In this document: positions 10,311 to 20,790 of the stretch, in pieces | Layout of the letters: each line of letters begins with the position of its first letter | Numbering within the stretch: position 1 is the stretch's first letter | From: Amorphophallus konjac | Taxonomy: Eukaryota; Streptophyta; Magnoliopsida; Alismatales; Araceae | NCBI GenBank assembly: GCA_022559845.1 | Contig: CM040128.1 | Coordinates: 77,563,247-77,627,246, forward strand | Direction of reading: 5' to 3' | Length of the DNA stretch: 64,000 nucleotides | The notes under the pieces: generated by a model | Seen by the model: only the letters and a program-made list of their open reading frames with translations | What the model was told of the DNA's origin: nothing | Databases searched by the model: none | Made by a program: the position numbers and the translations under genes

Positions 10311-11352
10311 AACTTGTGCCAATCGTGCTTCTGATTCTTGTTTAAACCTGCCATCATCTATTTGTTCAGTGGTCTTTTGTTTCCGTTGTTTTCATTGTTC
10401 ATCCTGGTTTTCTGAGTCTTCTGACAGTCCTGTGCCCACGCGACACAGAATTCTGACGCAGGGGCATTAGACCGCCGCTTTCATCTTGATGTGTGAGCTT
10501 TACGGGCTTTCCGGTTACTTCTGTTGGTTTTTGGTTCCCTGGCTCATCTGACGGTCTCGTCCCCCTGCGTTATATATTGTCCGGCGGTCTGGTCTTCGAC
10601 CGTTACTTCTCTCTGACGCAGGGGCCTTCGACCGTTACTCTTCTGGCAGGTACGCATCCGAGGTGCATTTATTTCCGTAGTTTGTGCTGTGATTTGTTTG
10701 CTTGGGTGACACCTGGCTCTCCTCTTGCTCTGCTCATATCTGCATATCATGGTGTGCACTATTGATTCTTAGATTGTTAGGCTAGACTTTGCATGCACTC
10801 CGGTGCACATAGGGTCATTCATCTTTCCTACATTAGATTGCATTTTCCTACCTTGTTGTGAGGACCTCTCGTCTCCATATTCCTTGGGGCCGACTAGGAA
10901 ATCACAGCAGGGACCTCCATAAGTCCCCGTGAGCCGTGGATTCCCACACGGACGCCGGGCTGGTTGAACCTTTCCCACCCTGTGCCTAGGGTTGCATAAG
11001 TGATTGAGTGGTTACACTTAGAGTCAAACCAAGTCCTATATCCATCTCCTACTAGGGACCTATTGTTGAGAGCACATATCAATCAATTCACTAAGGTTCC
11101 AAAGGAGAAATCATAAGAATATTGTCGCATCATCCTAAACAACTTGCTTGATTCTTGAGTGTCTTCATCTCTTATCACTTGCATCTTGTTAGAACACCTA
11201 AGATTGATTGCTCATTGTGTGTTTTGTGTTGGTTGTTTTTGCATATTTCCAAGGTTGTCCGTTGCATGTGGAGTTGCTTTCGCCCGTTTGAGTCGTCTTC
11301 TCCAGTCGCTTCTTCCTTCACATTCTATTCCAATCCCCTCTTCGAATCCACC
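10311..11352 (+). other. Tat leader between primer site and gag
   Basis: No protein-coding signal. Hairpin motifs of the CGGTC/GACCG type fill 10445-10645. At 10785-10990 lies a module that includes a TGCAC/GTGCA stem (around CTCCGGTGCACATAGG) and a CCGTG/CACGG stem (around 10928-10952). It recurs in two other elements (45470-45680 and 58370-58570). Candidate roles are RNA packaging, dimerisation or translation control. Confidence 0.6.
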
Positions 11353-14300
11353 ATGGCATCCTTCAATCCTCCGCGCTCCCAAGAGGACTCTCTTCCTCAA
11401 GGGCTCCTTGAAAACCCCCCTAGGGTTGCTACCTTTCCTTCCGGAGAAGGGACTGCCCCTCTCCCGTCCTCCACATCTGTGGGAGGTAGTCAAGGTACCC
11501 CTTCTCTCGCTACTCCTTCCGCGGGCTCCGTCCTTCACATGATGGCCCAATTGGACCCGACCCAACTTCAAGTCCTATATCAAGCTATGCAAGGGTCCAA
11601 CGCTTCTCCCTCCGCCGCTGTTCAAGGTCAATCTAATCCTTCCATTATCGGGCCGTCCGTTCAGCCCACTCCGATTGATCTCACTCCGGTCCAACCCCGG
11701 ACCATCACTTTCGCCGGCATGGAGATGGGCCAATCTTCCAATTCAGCCCATCAGTCTTTTGATAAAGGGAAATCGCCTATCCCTTCTTTTGTCCAGGTGG
11801 ATCATCATAATTCTGGTTCGGTGGCTTCACAGCTTCTCATGAACCCTTCTGATTTCTTACAAGGGGTGGCCCAAACTCACTCCCATCCGGGTCTATCTCA
11901 GGCTCAATATCCTTCTTACGGGCCCCCTATTTCCACTGTCTATCCTTCTACTCATGCCTATGGGCCTCCCCCGTCTGCCACCGTCATTCCATCCGCTCCT
12001 CAACAATCGGCGTCCTTCGCTACCCCTGCTCCCTCCCAAGAGCAGGACTTGCTTAACAAGTGGGCCGCCATGCAGCAACAACTTGACTTCCTCCAGAAAA
12101 GGGTTGGCCCACAATCCTTGGCCGATATTCCTATTCCGAGCTTCCAAAACATTCGGTTCCCTCCGCAATCTGAGCTCCCTAACTATCGCAAGTATGATGG
12201 GAACAACAATCCCTTTATCCATGTGAGGGATTTTCTATATGAGTCGGCGCAGTTCCAGTATGATGATCGCCTCATGGCGTACCTGTTCCGCCGATCCTTA
12301 GATGGAGTTGCTCTGGAATGGTTTTATTCTCTGCCACTGGAAGAGGCCGAGAGTTTCAAGGTAGTTAAGGACAAATTCATTCAGCGGTTTCAAGACAGGG
12401 TCGGACCAGAATATTCATTTACAGATCTAGTAGCAGAGAAGATGAAGCCGGAGGAAGACTTCGCCACCTATGCAGACAGATGGAGGCAGATGGCCGCCAG
12501 AGTGTCGGGCCACATTCCGGAGGAAGAGAAGGTCAAACTACTAATCTCCAATGCCACGCCGACTTTTCGCAACATCCTGGCAATGAATGACATAGCCAAC
12601 ATGCATCAACTCTACAGCCGGGCGCGCTTCATACAGACTCAATTCAAGGACTCCCCTATCCATTCTCTATTCGAAAACCAAAAGCCCAAGTACCACAAGA
12701 AACCACAAGGGCCGGTTACTGAGGGGGTCCAAACAAATGAGCAAGTACAAGCCGTTGCTTTTCCATATCAGGCCGCACCTTTCCGCTACAATCAAAACCC
12801 CCGCAATCCACAAAACTCCATTCCGCACAACTTTCAGGCCACTCCACAAAACACTCCCCCCGCCTTCACCATTCCACAAAACGCCTTCACCACACCACAA
12901 CAACCACCACCACCATCACAATACCATAACGTCCCTCCACCCAGCGGCTACAGCAACAACAATCCAAACAGCAAGCGCCCGGCTCCCAGGAGAGCCCAGT
13001 ATCCTCCGTTGCCCGAGACACTTACGGATATTTTCTCGGCACTTATGTCAGTAAATGCAATCCAACTTCCTCCGGAACGGCCTGTTTGGAACCCGGCGGT
13101 TGACCAAACCAAATATTGCATGTTCCATAGGCAGCCAGGCCATACCATAGAAGGATGTTATCAGTTCCGAGATCTGGTATATGACCTTCATGAAGGGCAG
13201 AGAATCGACTGGGCTGAAATGCATAGGGCCATTGTGGAGATTAAAGAGAAGAGGAGGCAGCCGCAGGGGCAGCAAGTGCAGCAGCATCAAGCACCGCAGC
13301 CGCAGCAGCCGCCACAGCAACAGCAACCACAGCAAGTGCAAGACCTAGGCATCCATCAGAACCCGATGCCGAATCATCCACCCGCTCCTCAGCAGCAGCC
13401 ACCGGCACTAGCACAAGTTAACATGGTTCAACCACCGGCTCCCAATGCCGGGTGGTCTTTCGATGATGATGGCGCCGCACCGCAAGTAATGGCCTTCCAC
13501 CACAACCTCCGCAACCCTTCCTTTATCCTCCCCAGGCAACCAACACCTTCTCCGCTCATTCTACCATCCACACCCGCTCCAGCCAACCCTCTACCGCTCT
13601 CCATCCCATCATACCCTCCAACACTTACCCCCCTCGCCATCGTCACACCATCCCCTAATCCTTCACCCGTTCTCAAACACCCACTAGCCTTCCCGCCACC
13701 TGCATCGACATTCGTCACCACCTTGCCTTCCACCAATCCCTCACCTATCATCCACTCACCCCCCATTAACCTCGCTAACCCCACGCTCCACCAAAACACC
13801 TCCCCCACACAGCCTATCCCACTCATCCACCCTGCGGCACCCATCACACTATCTTCAGATGCTGCGGCAAACTGTGCCTTAAGGAGCGGGAAGATGTTCC
13901 ATCGGAATTACATTACTGCCTCCAATCCCCAGTCCACCCAGCCAACGGCCGAGCAAGAAGAAGCTGAGCCCCTGCCGGGTACCCAATATGACTTGCTACA
14001 TCATCTGGATAGAGTACCATCTAAGATATCCGTGCTGGAGTTGATCAAGAGGTCTACCCTTCATCAGGATGCACTGAGGGACTTCTTGCATAAAGTAATG
14101 GTTAGCGAAGACATGGCAGTCGACAGTTTACCAACGGCATTGGCAACTATTTCCAAAGGGCCGGCAATTACATTCTCAGAAACCGAGCTTGCACCTCCAG
14201 GGGCTCGACAAAAGCCACTCTGCATAACAATTACCCTGAACAAAGTCGACATTGAAGCAGCATTGGTTGACACCGGGGCCTCAATTAATGTTTGCCCACT

Positions 14301-14964
14301 TAGTACCCTCCGAGCATGCAACATATCCGAAGAGTTACTACAGCCTACCCCCACTACTATAGCAGCATATGACAACTTAAGGCGAGTATGTCACGGGGTG
14401 ATCACCATTCAGGCGGAGCTCGGTCCCCTCACTATGGCCGTGGAATTTTATGTTCTCGACATCGACCCTATGTTCAAGGCTATCTTGGGTCGTCCCTGGA
14501 TTGACACGCTTGGCGCCGTACCCTCCACCGCACATCAGTGCGTCAAATTTCCCTTTCAAGGGAGGGTCGTCAAAGTTAAAAGCTTGGCCACGGTACAGAC
14601 GGTCAAGGCCCTCTCAGATCAGGTTCTTCCCACACTATGGCCGAGTAGCCGGCCCGTCATATCAGTGCTTGATTTGAACTTTCCTTGGGCTTACACATCT
14701 CCCAAGCCCATCACTACTCCAGTCAATGTCAAAGTGAAGCCACAGATCCGAGATTCAAAAGGGTGGAATATCATATTGAAACTGGGCTATCAACCGGGGA
14801 GAGGCCTCGGGGCGCAACTGCAAGGAATGACTAAACCCATACCTAAGGGAAAGAAAATGGGCAGAAGAGGCCTCGGTTATAAGGAAACAGCATTATCTAT
14901 GATGGGTGATTCTGGGCCACTTACATGGGATTATCGTGAGCACTTTGTCAGGGGGCCTCTCTAG
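11353..14964 (+). CDS. gag-pro: Gag-protease polyprotein with C-terminal G-patch
   Basis: 1203 residues from the ATG at 11353 (context CACCATGG; the frame is open upstream but without another good ATG). Residues 1-270 are Pro/Ser/Gln-rich. About 275-415 is the gypsy Gag capsid domain (words LEWFYSLP and DRWRQMAARVSG). A His-containing knuckle CMFHRQPGHTIEGC starts near residue 589, a Cys/His variant seen in Tat Gags. A Gln/Pro-rich stretch follows. The aspartic protease has DTGAS with catalytic Asp near 973 and the flap-side ILGRPW word. Residues about 1137-1180 form a G-patch (GYQPGRGLGAQLQGM, then GRRGLGY), a glycine-rich RNA-binding module also found next to proteases of some retroelements. 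It ends at TAG 14962, in frame with the following linker ORF. No internal stop, so probably functional. Confidence 0.93.
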   Translation: MASFNPPRSQEDSLPQGLLENPPRVATFPSGEGTAPLPSSTSVGGSQGTPSLATPSAGSVLHMMAQLDPTQLQVLYQAMQGSNASPSAAVQGQSNPSIIGPSVQPTPIDLTPVQPRTITFAGMEMGQSSNSAHQSFDKGKSPIPSFVQVDHHNSGSVASQLLMNPSDFLQGVAQTHSHPGLSQAQYPSYGPPISTVYPSTHAYGPPPSATVIPSAPQQSASFATPAPSQEQDLLNKWAAMQQQLDFLQKRVGPQSLADIPIPSFQNIRFPPQSELPNYRKYDGNNNPFIHVRDFLYESAQFQYDDRLMAYLFRRSLDGVALEWFYSLPLEEAESFKVVKDKFIQRFQDRVGPEYSFTDLVAEKMKPEEDFATYADRWRQMAARVSGHIPEEEKVKLLISNATPTFRNILAMNDIANMHQLYSRARFIQTQFKDSPIHSLFENQKPKYHKKPQGPVTEGVQTNEQVQAVAFPYQAAPFRYNQNPRNPQNSIPHNFQATPQNTPPAFTIPQNAFTTPQQPPPPSQYHNVPPPSGYSNNNPNSKRPAPRRAQYPPLPETLTDIFSALMSVNAIQLPPERPVWNPAVDQTKYCMFHRQPGHTIEGCYQFRDLVYDLHEGQRIDWAEMHRAIVEIKEKRRQPQGQQVQQHQAPQPQQPPQQQQPQQVQDLGIHQNPMPNHPPAPQQQPPALAQVNMVQPPAPNAGWSFDDDGAAPQVMAFHHNLRNPSFILPRQPTPSPLILPSTPAPANPLPLSIPSYPPTLTPLAIVTPSPNPSPVLKHPLAFPPPASTFVTTLPSTNPSPIIHSPPINLANPTLHQNTSPTQPIPLIHPAAPITLSSDAAANCALRSGKMFHRNYITASNPQSTQPTAEQEEAEPLPGTQYDLLHHLDRVPSKISVLELIKRSTLHQDALRDFLHKVMVSEDMAVDSLPTALATISKGPAITFSETELAPPGARQKPLCITITLNKVDIEAALVDTGASINVCPLSTLRACNISEELLQPTPTTIAAYDNLRRVCHGVITIQAELGPLTMAVEFYVLDIDPMFKAILGRPWIDTLGAVPSTAHQCVKFPFQGRVVKVKSLATVQTVKALSDQVLPTLWPSSRPVISVLDLNFPWAYTSPKPITTPVNVKVKPQIRDSKGWNIILKLGYQPGRGLGAQLQGMTKPIPKGKKMGRRGLGYKETALSMMGDSGPLTWDYREHFVRGPL

Positions 14965-15528
14965 CCCGGCACATTAGCTCCAGAACCGGTGCAGCCAAGA
15001 AGGGATATAGTTTGTCCAATTGCCAGTCCGCCTTCCCTGCCAGGAAGGTCAAATGGTGACATGCTCGACTACAGTCAGGCCTTGCAAAGGATCTTTTCTG
15101 AAGAAGATCGCCAGAAGCAGCGAGAAGTTCGGCTCGTACAGTGGAGGCCGAAGAAGCAACCCGCGGTTAAAATGCAAAAAGTGGGGAGTTCTCCGATTGT
15201 TTTCTCTTGGTCTCCCTCATGCTTCCAATCTATCTTGCAACAAAGGGAGCCCATACCCCGTCTTCCTCCTGTCATGATAAATCCAACCATCATCGATCCA
15301 CCGGAGATTCAATTCATCCCTTGTGCTCGCGGGAAGTGCCCGCGTATTGATCTGTCCACTCTACTCACTCCTCTCTCCCACAATGCTCAGCTCCATGAGA
15401 TGTGGTTGTCTTCTGCTGATCCTTTCTCCAATCGCATCCTTTCCGAGATGTTCCCCATGCAGCTCCCACCTCCTCCGTCTTGCTGCATAGTCTCTACAGA
15501 TCTCCAAAAAAAAAAATGTCAAATTTAA
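14965..15528 (+). CDS. linker ORF between gag-pro and pol
   Basis: It lies in the same frame as gag-pro after the TAG at 14962 and is open to TAA at 15526. Readthrough of one stop would extend Gag-Pro by about 185 residues. Residues include SNGDMLDYSQALQRIFSEED and a Pro-rich end. No known domain was seen. Near its end, 11 consecutive A residues (15506-15516) lie inside a 38-nt overlap with the pol frame. Ogre-type elements are known to join pro and RT parts by splicing an intron here, so this segment may instead be wholly or partly removed from some transcripts. The ORF has no convincing start of its own. Confidence 0.55.
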   Translation, partial: PGTLAPEPVQPRRDIVCPIASPPSLPGRSNGDMLDYSQALQRIFSEEDRQKQREVRLVQWRPKKQPAVKMQKVGSSPIVFSWSPSCFQSILQQREPIPRLPPVMINPTIIDPPEIQFIPCARGKCPRIDLSTLLTPLSHNAQLHEMWLSSADPFSNRILSEMFPMQLPPPPSCCIVSTDLQKKKCQI

Positions 15529-18500
15529 AACAGAGATTTCAGTGGAAGATTACGCTGTCCTGTCTCCATTCTCCTCCTCCCAGGGGCACGAGTCCCCTGC
15601 TCCTTCCCTTCCACTAAGCCTTCTCTCCCCTAGGTTAGGATTAGGGTCTAGTGAGTCTAAGGAAGTAGAGTCAGTTAGGTCTAGAGAAGTAGGGTCTTGT
15701 TCTAGGGCATCCAACCCTTCCCATTCTGAGCCGCGCTCGCTTGCGCATCCTTCCCGATCTGTTCCTGATAGGTTCTTGCAAGATTTGGCTCAGCGATGTC
15801 ATGCTCTTCTGAAGTATCCAGAATTCGTCACCACAGCAATTATGATTGAAGATGAAGAGGAAATAGAAGGGGAATGGAGCGATGACGGATTAGGCGTCTA
15901 TGAGGTTCTGGATGAGAAGGATCCAATAGATGAAGATAGCAACGTAGATGACACTGCCGACTTATATGCACAAGGATTAAAGAGATTCGACCAGCCGTCG
16001 ACGGCAGTGGATGAACCTACAAAGGAAATCAACTTAGGAACAGAAGAAGACCCAAGGCCTATCATTATTTCAGCTGATCTCCCGCCGCAGGTAGAAGAAG
16101 ATCTAATTAAGGTTCTAAGGGAGTACAGCGATTCTTTCGCCTGGTCTTATGAGGACATGCCAGGTCTTGACCCCTCCTTAGTGGAACATCGACTCGTGCT
16201 TAAACCAGGGGCAACACCTGTTAAACAAAAGTCAAGAAGATTTCACCCCCACATGGCCTTAAGGATCAAAGAAGAAGTCGATAAGTTATACAAGGCCAAG
16301 TTCGTCAGAGTAGTCTTATATCCCCAGTGGGTGGCGAACATAGTCCCGGTTCTCAAGAAGGATGGAAAAGTGCGCATATGCATTGATTTCAGGGACTTGA
16401 ACAAAGCATGTCCCAAAGATGATTTCCCACTACCTCATATAGACGTCCTAGTGGATAACACTGCCGGGTATGAAGCTCTGTCGTTTATGGATGGGTACTC
16501 GGGCTACAATCAAATCCGTCTCGCCCCGGAAGATCAAGAGAAAACTTCCTTCACCACGCCCTGGGGCACGTATTGTTATGTGGTTATGCCATTTGGGTTG
16601 AAGAACGCAGGTGCCACTTATCAACGGGCAATGATGGCCATTTTCCACGACATGATGCACATATACATGGAAGCTTATGTGGATGACATCTTGGTGAAGT
16701 CAAGGACAAAAGAAGAACACCCCTCTATCCTGGCTAAGGTGCTGCAGAGAGCCAGGGAGTATAAGCTCAAGATGAATCCGAAGAAGTGCGTATTCGGAGT
16801 CTCCTCAGGGAAATTGCTAGGGTTCATAGTAAGCAAACGGGGGATCCAGATTGATCCTAATAAAGAACAGGCCGTCATGGACATGCCTCCGCCGAAGAAC
16901 ATAACGGAACTTCGAGGATTGATTGGTCGGCTGCAATTCATTAGGAGATTCATATCTCAACATTCTCAGAGATGCCGCCCATTCTATGAATTACTTAAGG
17001 CAGGGGTAAAGTTCGAATGGAATCAAGATTGTCAAAAGGCCTACGAGGACCTCAAAGAGTACCTGACCAATCCCCCGGTTCTGCAACCTCCTGTCCCTGG
17101 GAAACCCCTAATCCTATACATCTCGGTTATTGAGGACTCCCTAGGGGCGGTCTTAGCACAAGTGGATGATGAAGGGAAAGAGCGGGCTACGTACTACCTC
17201 TCTCGGTTGTTTAATCCAGCTGAATCCAAGTACACCGCTATGGAGAAGACTTGTGCCACCTTAGTGTGGGTAGCTCAGAAGCTTAAACATTACTTTCTCG
17301 CCCACCTAGTTAAGCTGATCTCTAGAATGGACCCGATCCGTTATCTCCTAGAAAAGCCCGTCCTTTCTAGTAGGTTAGCTCGCTGGCAGAGTTTCCTCTC
17401 TCAGTTTGACATCACCTTTGTCGTTCAGAAGGCAGTCAAGGGATATGCCATTGCTGAGTATCTTGCACATCTCCCTATTCCTCATACCGATTCCATTCAG
17501 GACGATTTCCCTTATGAGCATCTCTCTGTCCTTTCTAATCATCCCTTCTGGTCTCTGCACTTCGACGGTGCACTCAACTCCCAAGGCCAGGGGATCGGGG
17601 CTGTCTTGCTTACTCCAGAGGGAGTAACCATCCCCTTCGCCTATCAACTTCGCTTCCCCGCTACCCATAACATCGCTGAGTATGAGGCTCTCCTGGCCGG
17701 CTTGAAGAACGCCTATCTCCTAGGCGCGCGTTATCTGAACATCATAGGAGATTCTCAGCTCGTCCTACGGCAAGTTCTGTCAACTTACCGTACTCGTGAT
17801 CCTAAGCTCAAGCCTTATCAAGATTTGGTCACGCTCCTTGCTAAGCGATTCTGTAAGCTCATCTATATCCATACTCCCCGTTCTTTGAACATTCTCGCTG
17901 ATGCTTTGGCATCCCTTGCTTCCTCCTTATCCTTCCCTCTCAGTCACAGTACTGAGACCATCGTCGTCCAGAGATTGGACGCACCCTCCATTCAAGATCC
18001 TTGGTTCATCAACCTCAGGAAATCTGTAGAGGCGAAAGTTGAGAAGGAGGATCTCAAGGAAGTTTCGTTAACAGAACTAGAGGAGATTCTGGACGAAGAA
18101 GAATTGCCTTGGTACCATGAAATCGAATTATTTTGCAAAGAAGGGTCGTTCCCAGAAGGGGCAAGGGCCGAGCAGCGTAAAGCAATAAGAAGAGCCGCCG
18201 CAAGGTACACTATCATCGCAGGAGAATTATATAGGCGTGTCACTAATGGAATGCTCATGAGATGCTTAGATGATGTAGAAGCTTGGAAGGTGGCTGAAGC
18301 AGCCCATTCTAGTGAGTGTGGAGGTCATGTCAATGGCCAGGCTCTAGCAAAGAAGATCCTTAGGCAGGGCTACTATTGGCCCACTCTAGAGGAAGATTGC
18401 TCCCTCTATGTCCGGAGGTGTCTTAAATGCCAACTCCATGCTGATAAAATTCACTCTCCAGCTTCATCCCTCCATCCTGTGACTGCTCCTTGGCCGTTCT

Positions 18501-19369
18501 CTATGTGGGCTTTCGACGTTGTCGGCCCACTCGGTGATCCCAATTCTCAGATCAAACAAAAATCCTTTATCCTCACCGCCACTGAGTACTTCACCAAATG
18601 GGCTGAAGCCGAGGCGTACGCAGAGATCAAAGCTACAACGGTGTGCCGCTTTATCATGAAGAATATCATCTCGCGGTTCGGAGTACCAAGCAGCATCATC
18701 ACCGACAACGGGCCCCAGTTCGTCTTCCAAGAGCTTAAGGACCTCTATAAGAAGTTCAATATTGCACTGCATCATTCATCTCCATATTACCCTCAAGGCA
18801 ACGGTCAAGCCGAGGCCACTAATAAAACCCTTCTTAAAATCATTAAGAAAACATGCGAAGCACATAAATTTTCTGATTGGCCTGAAAGATTGGTGGAAGC
18901 TCTGTGGGCTTACCGCACCTCCGTCCGTACCCCTACTGGACAAACTCCCTACTCTTTAACTTATGGGATGGAGGCGGTGCTCCCGTACGAGATCTTAATC
19001 CCTTCCCTCAGAGTGCAGCTCGATAAGGAACTTAATCTCGATGAACGTCGAGAGGCGTTGCTGGTCCAGTTGGAACTCTTAGATGAGAAGAGGATGAACG
19101 CGGCCGATCACGTATCCGTTTATCAAAAGAGGGTTTCGCGTTATTTTCAAAAGAAGGTAATTGAACGAAAATTTTGTAAGGGTGAAATTGTTTTGAAACG
19201 CAAATTCATTCGGTCTACAGGTCCCAGGACCAAGTTGCAACCTAACTGGGAAGGGCCGTTCGTAATAAAGGAGGCTTATCCAGGGAATGCTTATCGTTTA
19301 GTAAACGCGGAAGGTGAGGAGCTCTCTCACCCGTGGAATGGGTTGTATCTTAAGCGTTTCTTTCCTTAA
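15491..19369 (+). CDS. pol: Pol polyprotein: reverse transcriptase, two RNase H domains, integrase
   Basis: The frame is open from 15491, after TAG 15488; the first codon that could start is GTG at 15542, so expression must come from frameshift, slippage or splicing. Numbering from 15542: RT about 270-440 with VRICIDFRDLNKACPKDDFP and the catalytic YVDD at about 379-382. Gypsy RNase H follows, about 515-640, where the usual first Asp region reads YISVIEDSLGAVLAQ, suggesting it is weakened. A second, archaeal-like RNase H (about 670-800) keeps FDGA, EYEALLAGL, GDSQLV and DALASLAS acidic residues. Integrase has an HSSECGGH...CLKCQ zinc finger (about 921) and D992, D1055, E1091, spaced DX35E. 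It ends in a GPF-type module and HPWNGLYLKRFFP. There are no internal stops over 1275 codons. Two RNase H domains place it in the Tat lineage. Confidence 0.95.
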   Translation, partial: SLQISKKKNVKFKTEISVEDYAVLSPFSSSQGHESPAPSLPLSLLSPRLGLGSSESKEVESVRSREVGSCSRASNPSHSEPRSLAHPSRSVPDRFLQDLAQRCHALLKYPEFVTTAIMIEDEEEIEGEWSDDGLGVYEVLDEKDPIDEDSNVDDTADLYAQGLKRFDQPSTAVDEPTKEINLGTEEDPRPIIISADLPPQVEEDLIKVLREYSDSFAWSYEDMPGLDPSLVEHRLVLKPGATPVKQKSRRFHPHMALRIKEEVDKLYKAKFVRVVLYPQWVANIVPVLKKDGKVRICIDFRDLNKACPKDDFPLPHIDVLVDNTAGYEALSFMDGYSGYNQIRLAPEDQEKTSFTTPWGTYCYVVMPFGLKNAGATYQRAMMAIFHDMMHIYMEAYVDDILVKSRTKEEHPSILAKVLQRAREYKLKMNPKKCVFGVSSGKLLGFIVSKRGIQIDPNKEQAVMDMPPPKNITELRGLIGRLQFIRRFISQHSQRCRPFYELLKAGVKFEWNQDCQKAYEDLKEYLTNPPVLQPPVPGKPLILYISVIEDSLGAVLAQVDDEGKERATYYLSRLFNPAESKYTAMEKTCATLVWVAQKLKHYFLAHLVKLISRMDPIRYLLEKPVLSSRLARWQSFLSQFDITFVVQKAVKGYAIAEYLAHLPIPHTDSIQDDFPYEHLSVLSNHPFWSLHFDGALNSQGQGIGAVLLTPEGVTIPFAYQLRFPATHNIAEYEALLAGLKNAYLLGARYLNIIGDSQLVLRQVLSTYRTRDPKLKPYQDLVTLLAKRFCKLIYIHTPRSLNILADALASLASSLSFPLSHSTETIVVQRLDAPSIQDPWFINLRKSVEAKVEKEDLKEVSLTELEEILDEEELPWYHEIELFCKEGSFPEGARAEQRKAIRRAAARYTIIAGELYRRVTNGMLMRCLDDVEAWKVAEAAHSSECGGHVNGQALAKKILRQGYYWPTLEEDCSLYVRRCLKCQLHADKIHSPASSLHPVTAPWPFSMWAFDVVGPLGDPNSQIKQKSFILTATEYFTKWAEAEAYAEIKATTVCRFIMKNIISRFGVPSSIITDNGPQFVFQELKDLYKKFNIALHHSSPYYPQGNGQAEATNKTLLKIIKKTCEAHKFSDWPERLVEALWAYRTSVRTPTGQTPYSLTYGMEAVLPYEILIPSLRVQLDKELNLDERREALLVQLELLDEKRMNAADHVSVYQKRVSRYFQKKVIERKFCKGEIVLKRKFIRSTGPRTKLQPNWEGPFVIKEAYPGNAYRLVNAEGEELSHPWNGLYLKRFFP

Positions 19370-20127
19370 AAATCTAAACCATGTGCTTTTCCGGCAATAA
19401 GAACTGCCTCCCTATCTTCAAAAAAGAGAGTCTTAAGTAAGGCAAAACACACACTACACGACGCCCCTGGTCGGGCTCATTGTTTAAAAGACACCGTTTT
19501 TCCTTGGCCATGCTTTGGGGGAAAGTCAAAGTCCCTGTACGTTTCATTCTTCGGCTGCATCTAGGGACAAGGAGTAAATAAGGAGGAGACAACCAATCCA
19601 AACTCCCTAACGAGAAGAGGTCTCAAATAGGGGCAAGTCCGTTATGACCTGACGCCACAAGAAAGAAAAGAAAGGAAGAGAAAAGGAGTGCTCTTTACCA
19701 TGCAATCAAAAGCATCATCTCAAAGTCTGTGAATGAATTCTCAAAAGCTCCAAAGGAAAAAGAAAATTAGGCATGACAAGAGTGGCAGTACAGTTCCCCG
19801 CGGGACGTTATGAGCCCGGTCGCATGCGTGCCTAAGTGGACAAAGGTTCGATGGCGGATATAAAAAAGTCCCGGCACAACAGACCAAATCTCTAATAAGG
19901 TTGTACGGTGAGGGAATCAAGTTCTAAAAACTCCCATATCTGGCCTAAGCTTACCCCCATGTTCTTTTTTTTCTTTTAGGACTGAGACGAGTACCCTAGG
20001 TATGGCGTTGGTAAAAACACCGTCACAATAACCAGGTCTCGGCCAGGGGTTGTCACACTATTTGCACGCCGGTCTCTAGACTCAAGATAAAACAAGGGAG
20101 GTCTCGTGTTGCTAGAGAGGCACTGGT

Positions 20128-20287
20128 TTTTCAAAATCCAAAAACATCAAATATTTTCAAAATCCAAAAACATCAAATATTTTCAAAATCCAAAAACATC
20201 AAATGTTTTCAAAATCCAAAAAACATCAAATATTTTCAAAATCCAAAAACAACAAATATTTTCAAAATCCAAAACATTAAGTATTTT
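20128..20287 (+). repeat. tandem repeat, six copies of about 26 bp
   Basis: Six copies of TTTTCAAAATCCAAAAACAT plus CAAATA, with small length changes in the A-run and a final copy that decays. The frame is open through it only because the repeat lacks stops; it is not taken as coding. Confidence 0.9.
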
Positions 20288-20515
20288 CCGAAACCCCCCA
20301 AAATACCATCATATGCATAGCATGCATCGCATTTTCATTATGTTTTTCGCCTATTTAATAAGGCTCCACCCCTTGACCAAATATTAAGAAACGGTCATTA
20401 TCTAACTTGCCTCAAGGCTGGGGGTTGAGTCTAAGAACAGATCTAACTTGTTTCATGTCTAAGTGTGTGCAGAATACAGGGGCAAGCCCAAAAGTAAAAG
20501 TTCACAACTATGCAG

Positions 20516-20790
20516 GTTCAGGTGTGTAACGCGCCAGCATCAGACCGTTACAGTCATGTAACGGGCCCATCTTTGACCGTCACTTCCTTCAGGCGTGGGC
20601 CTTCTTCCTTTCCATTAAACCATCATTATGACGGTCTGGGAACATACCGTTACTTGAAAATAACGGCTCAAGACCCATCCGTCACATTCTTCAGAGACTG
20701 GGCTCTTGTTACTCCCATTCTGACGGCCTGTCGCAGAACCGTTATTTCCATGTAACGGCCCAGTGCCCATCCGTCATATCCTCCAGAAGC
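20516..20790. repeat. CGGTC/GACCG-type hairpin array, Tat interior
   Basis: Consecutive pairs such as GTAACG...CCGTTAC and TGACGG...CCGTTAC, each about 25 nt overall, are separated by short pyrimidine-rich linkers. At least six pairs lie between pol and the first antisense gene. Confidence 0.8.

Noticed and set aside
11155..11352. Upstream extension of gag-pro to a TTG codon
   Set aside because: No ATG in the extension; the ATG at 11353 has a strong plant context and the Gag-like composition starts there.
15491..19369. Endogenous pararetrovirus origin for the RT/RNase H ORF
   Set aside because: Integrase, two RNase H domains and LTRs with target repeats show a Tat retrotransposon; no movement protein was seen.
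20106..20387. Lys/Gln/Phe-rich 93-codon frame
   Set aside because: It is the translation of a 26-bp tandem repeat that happens to lack stops.
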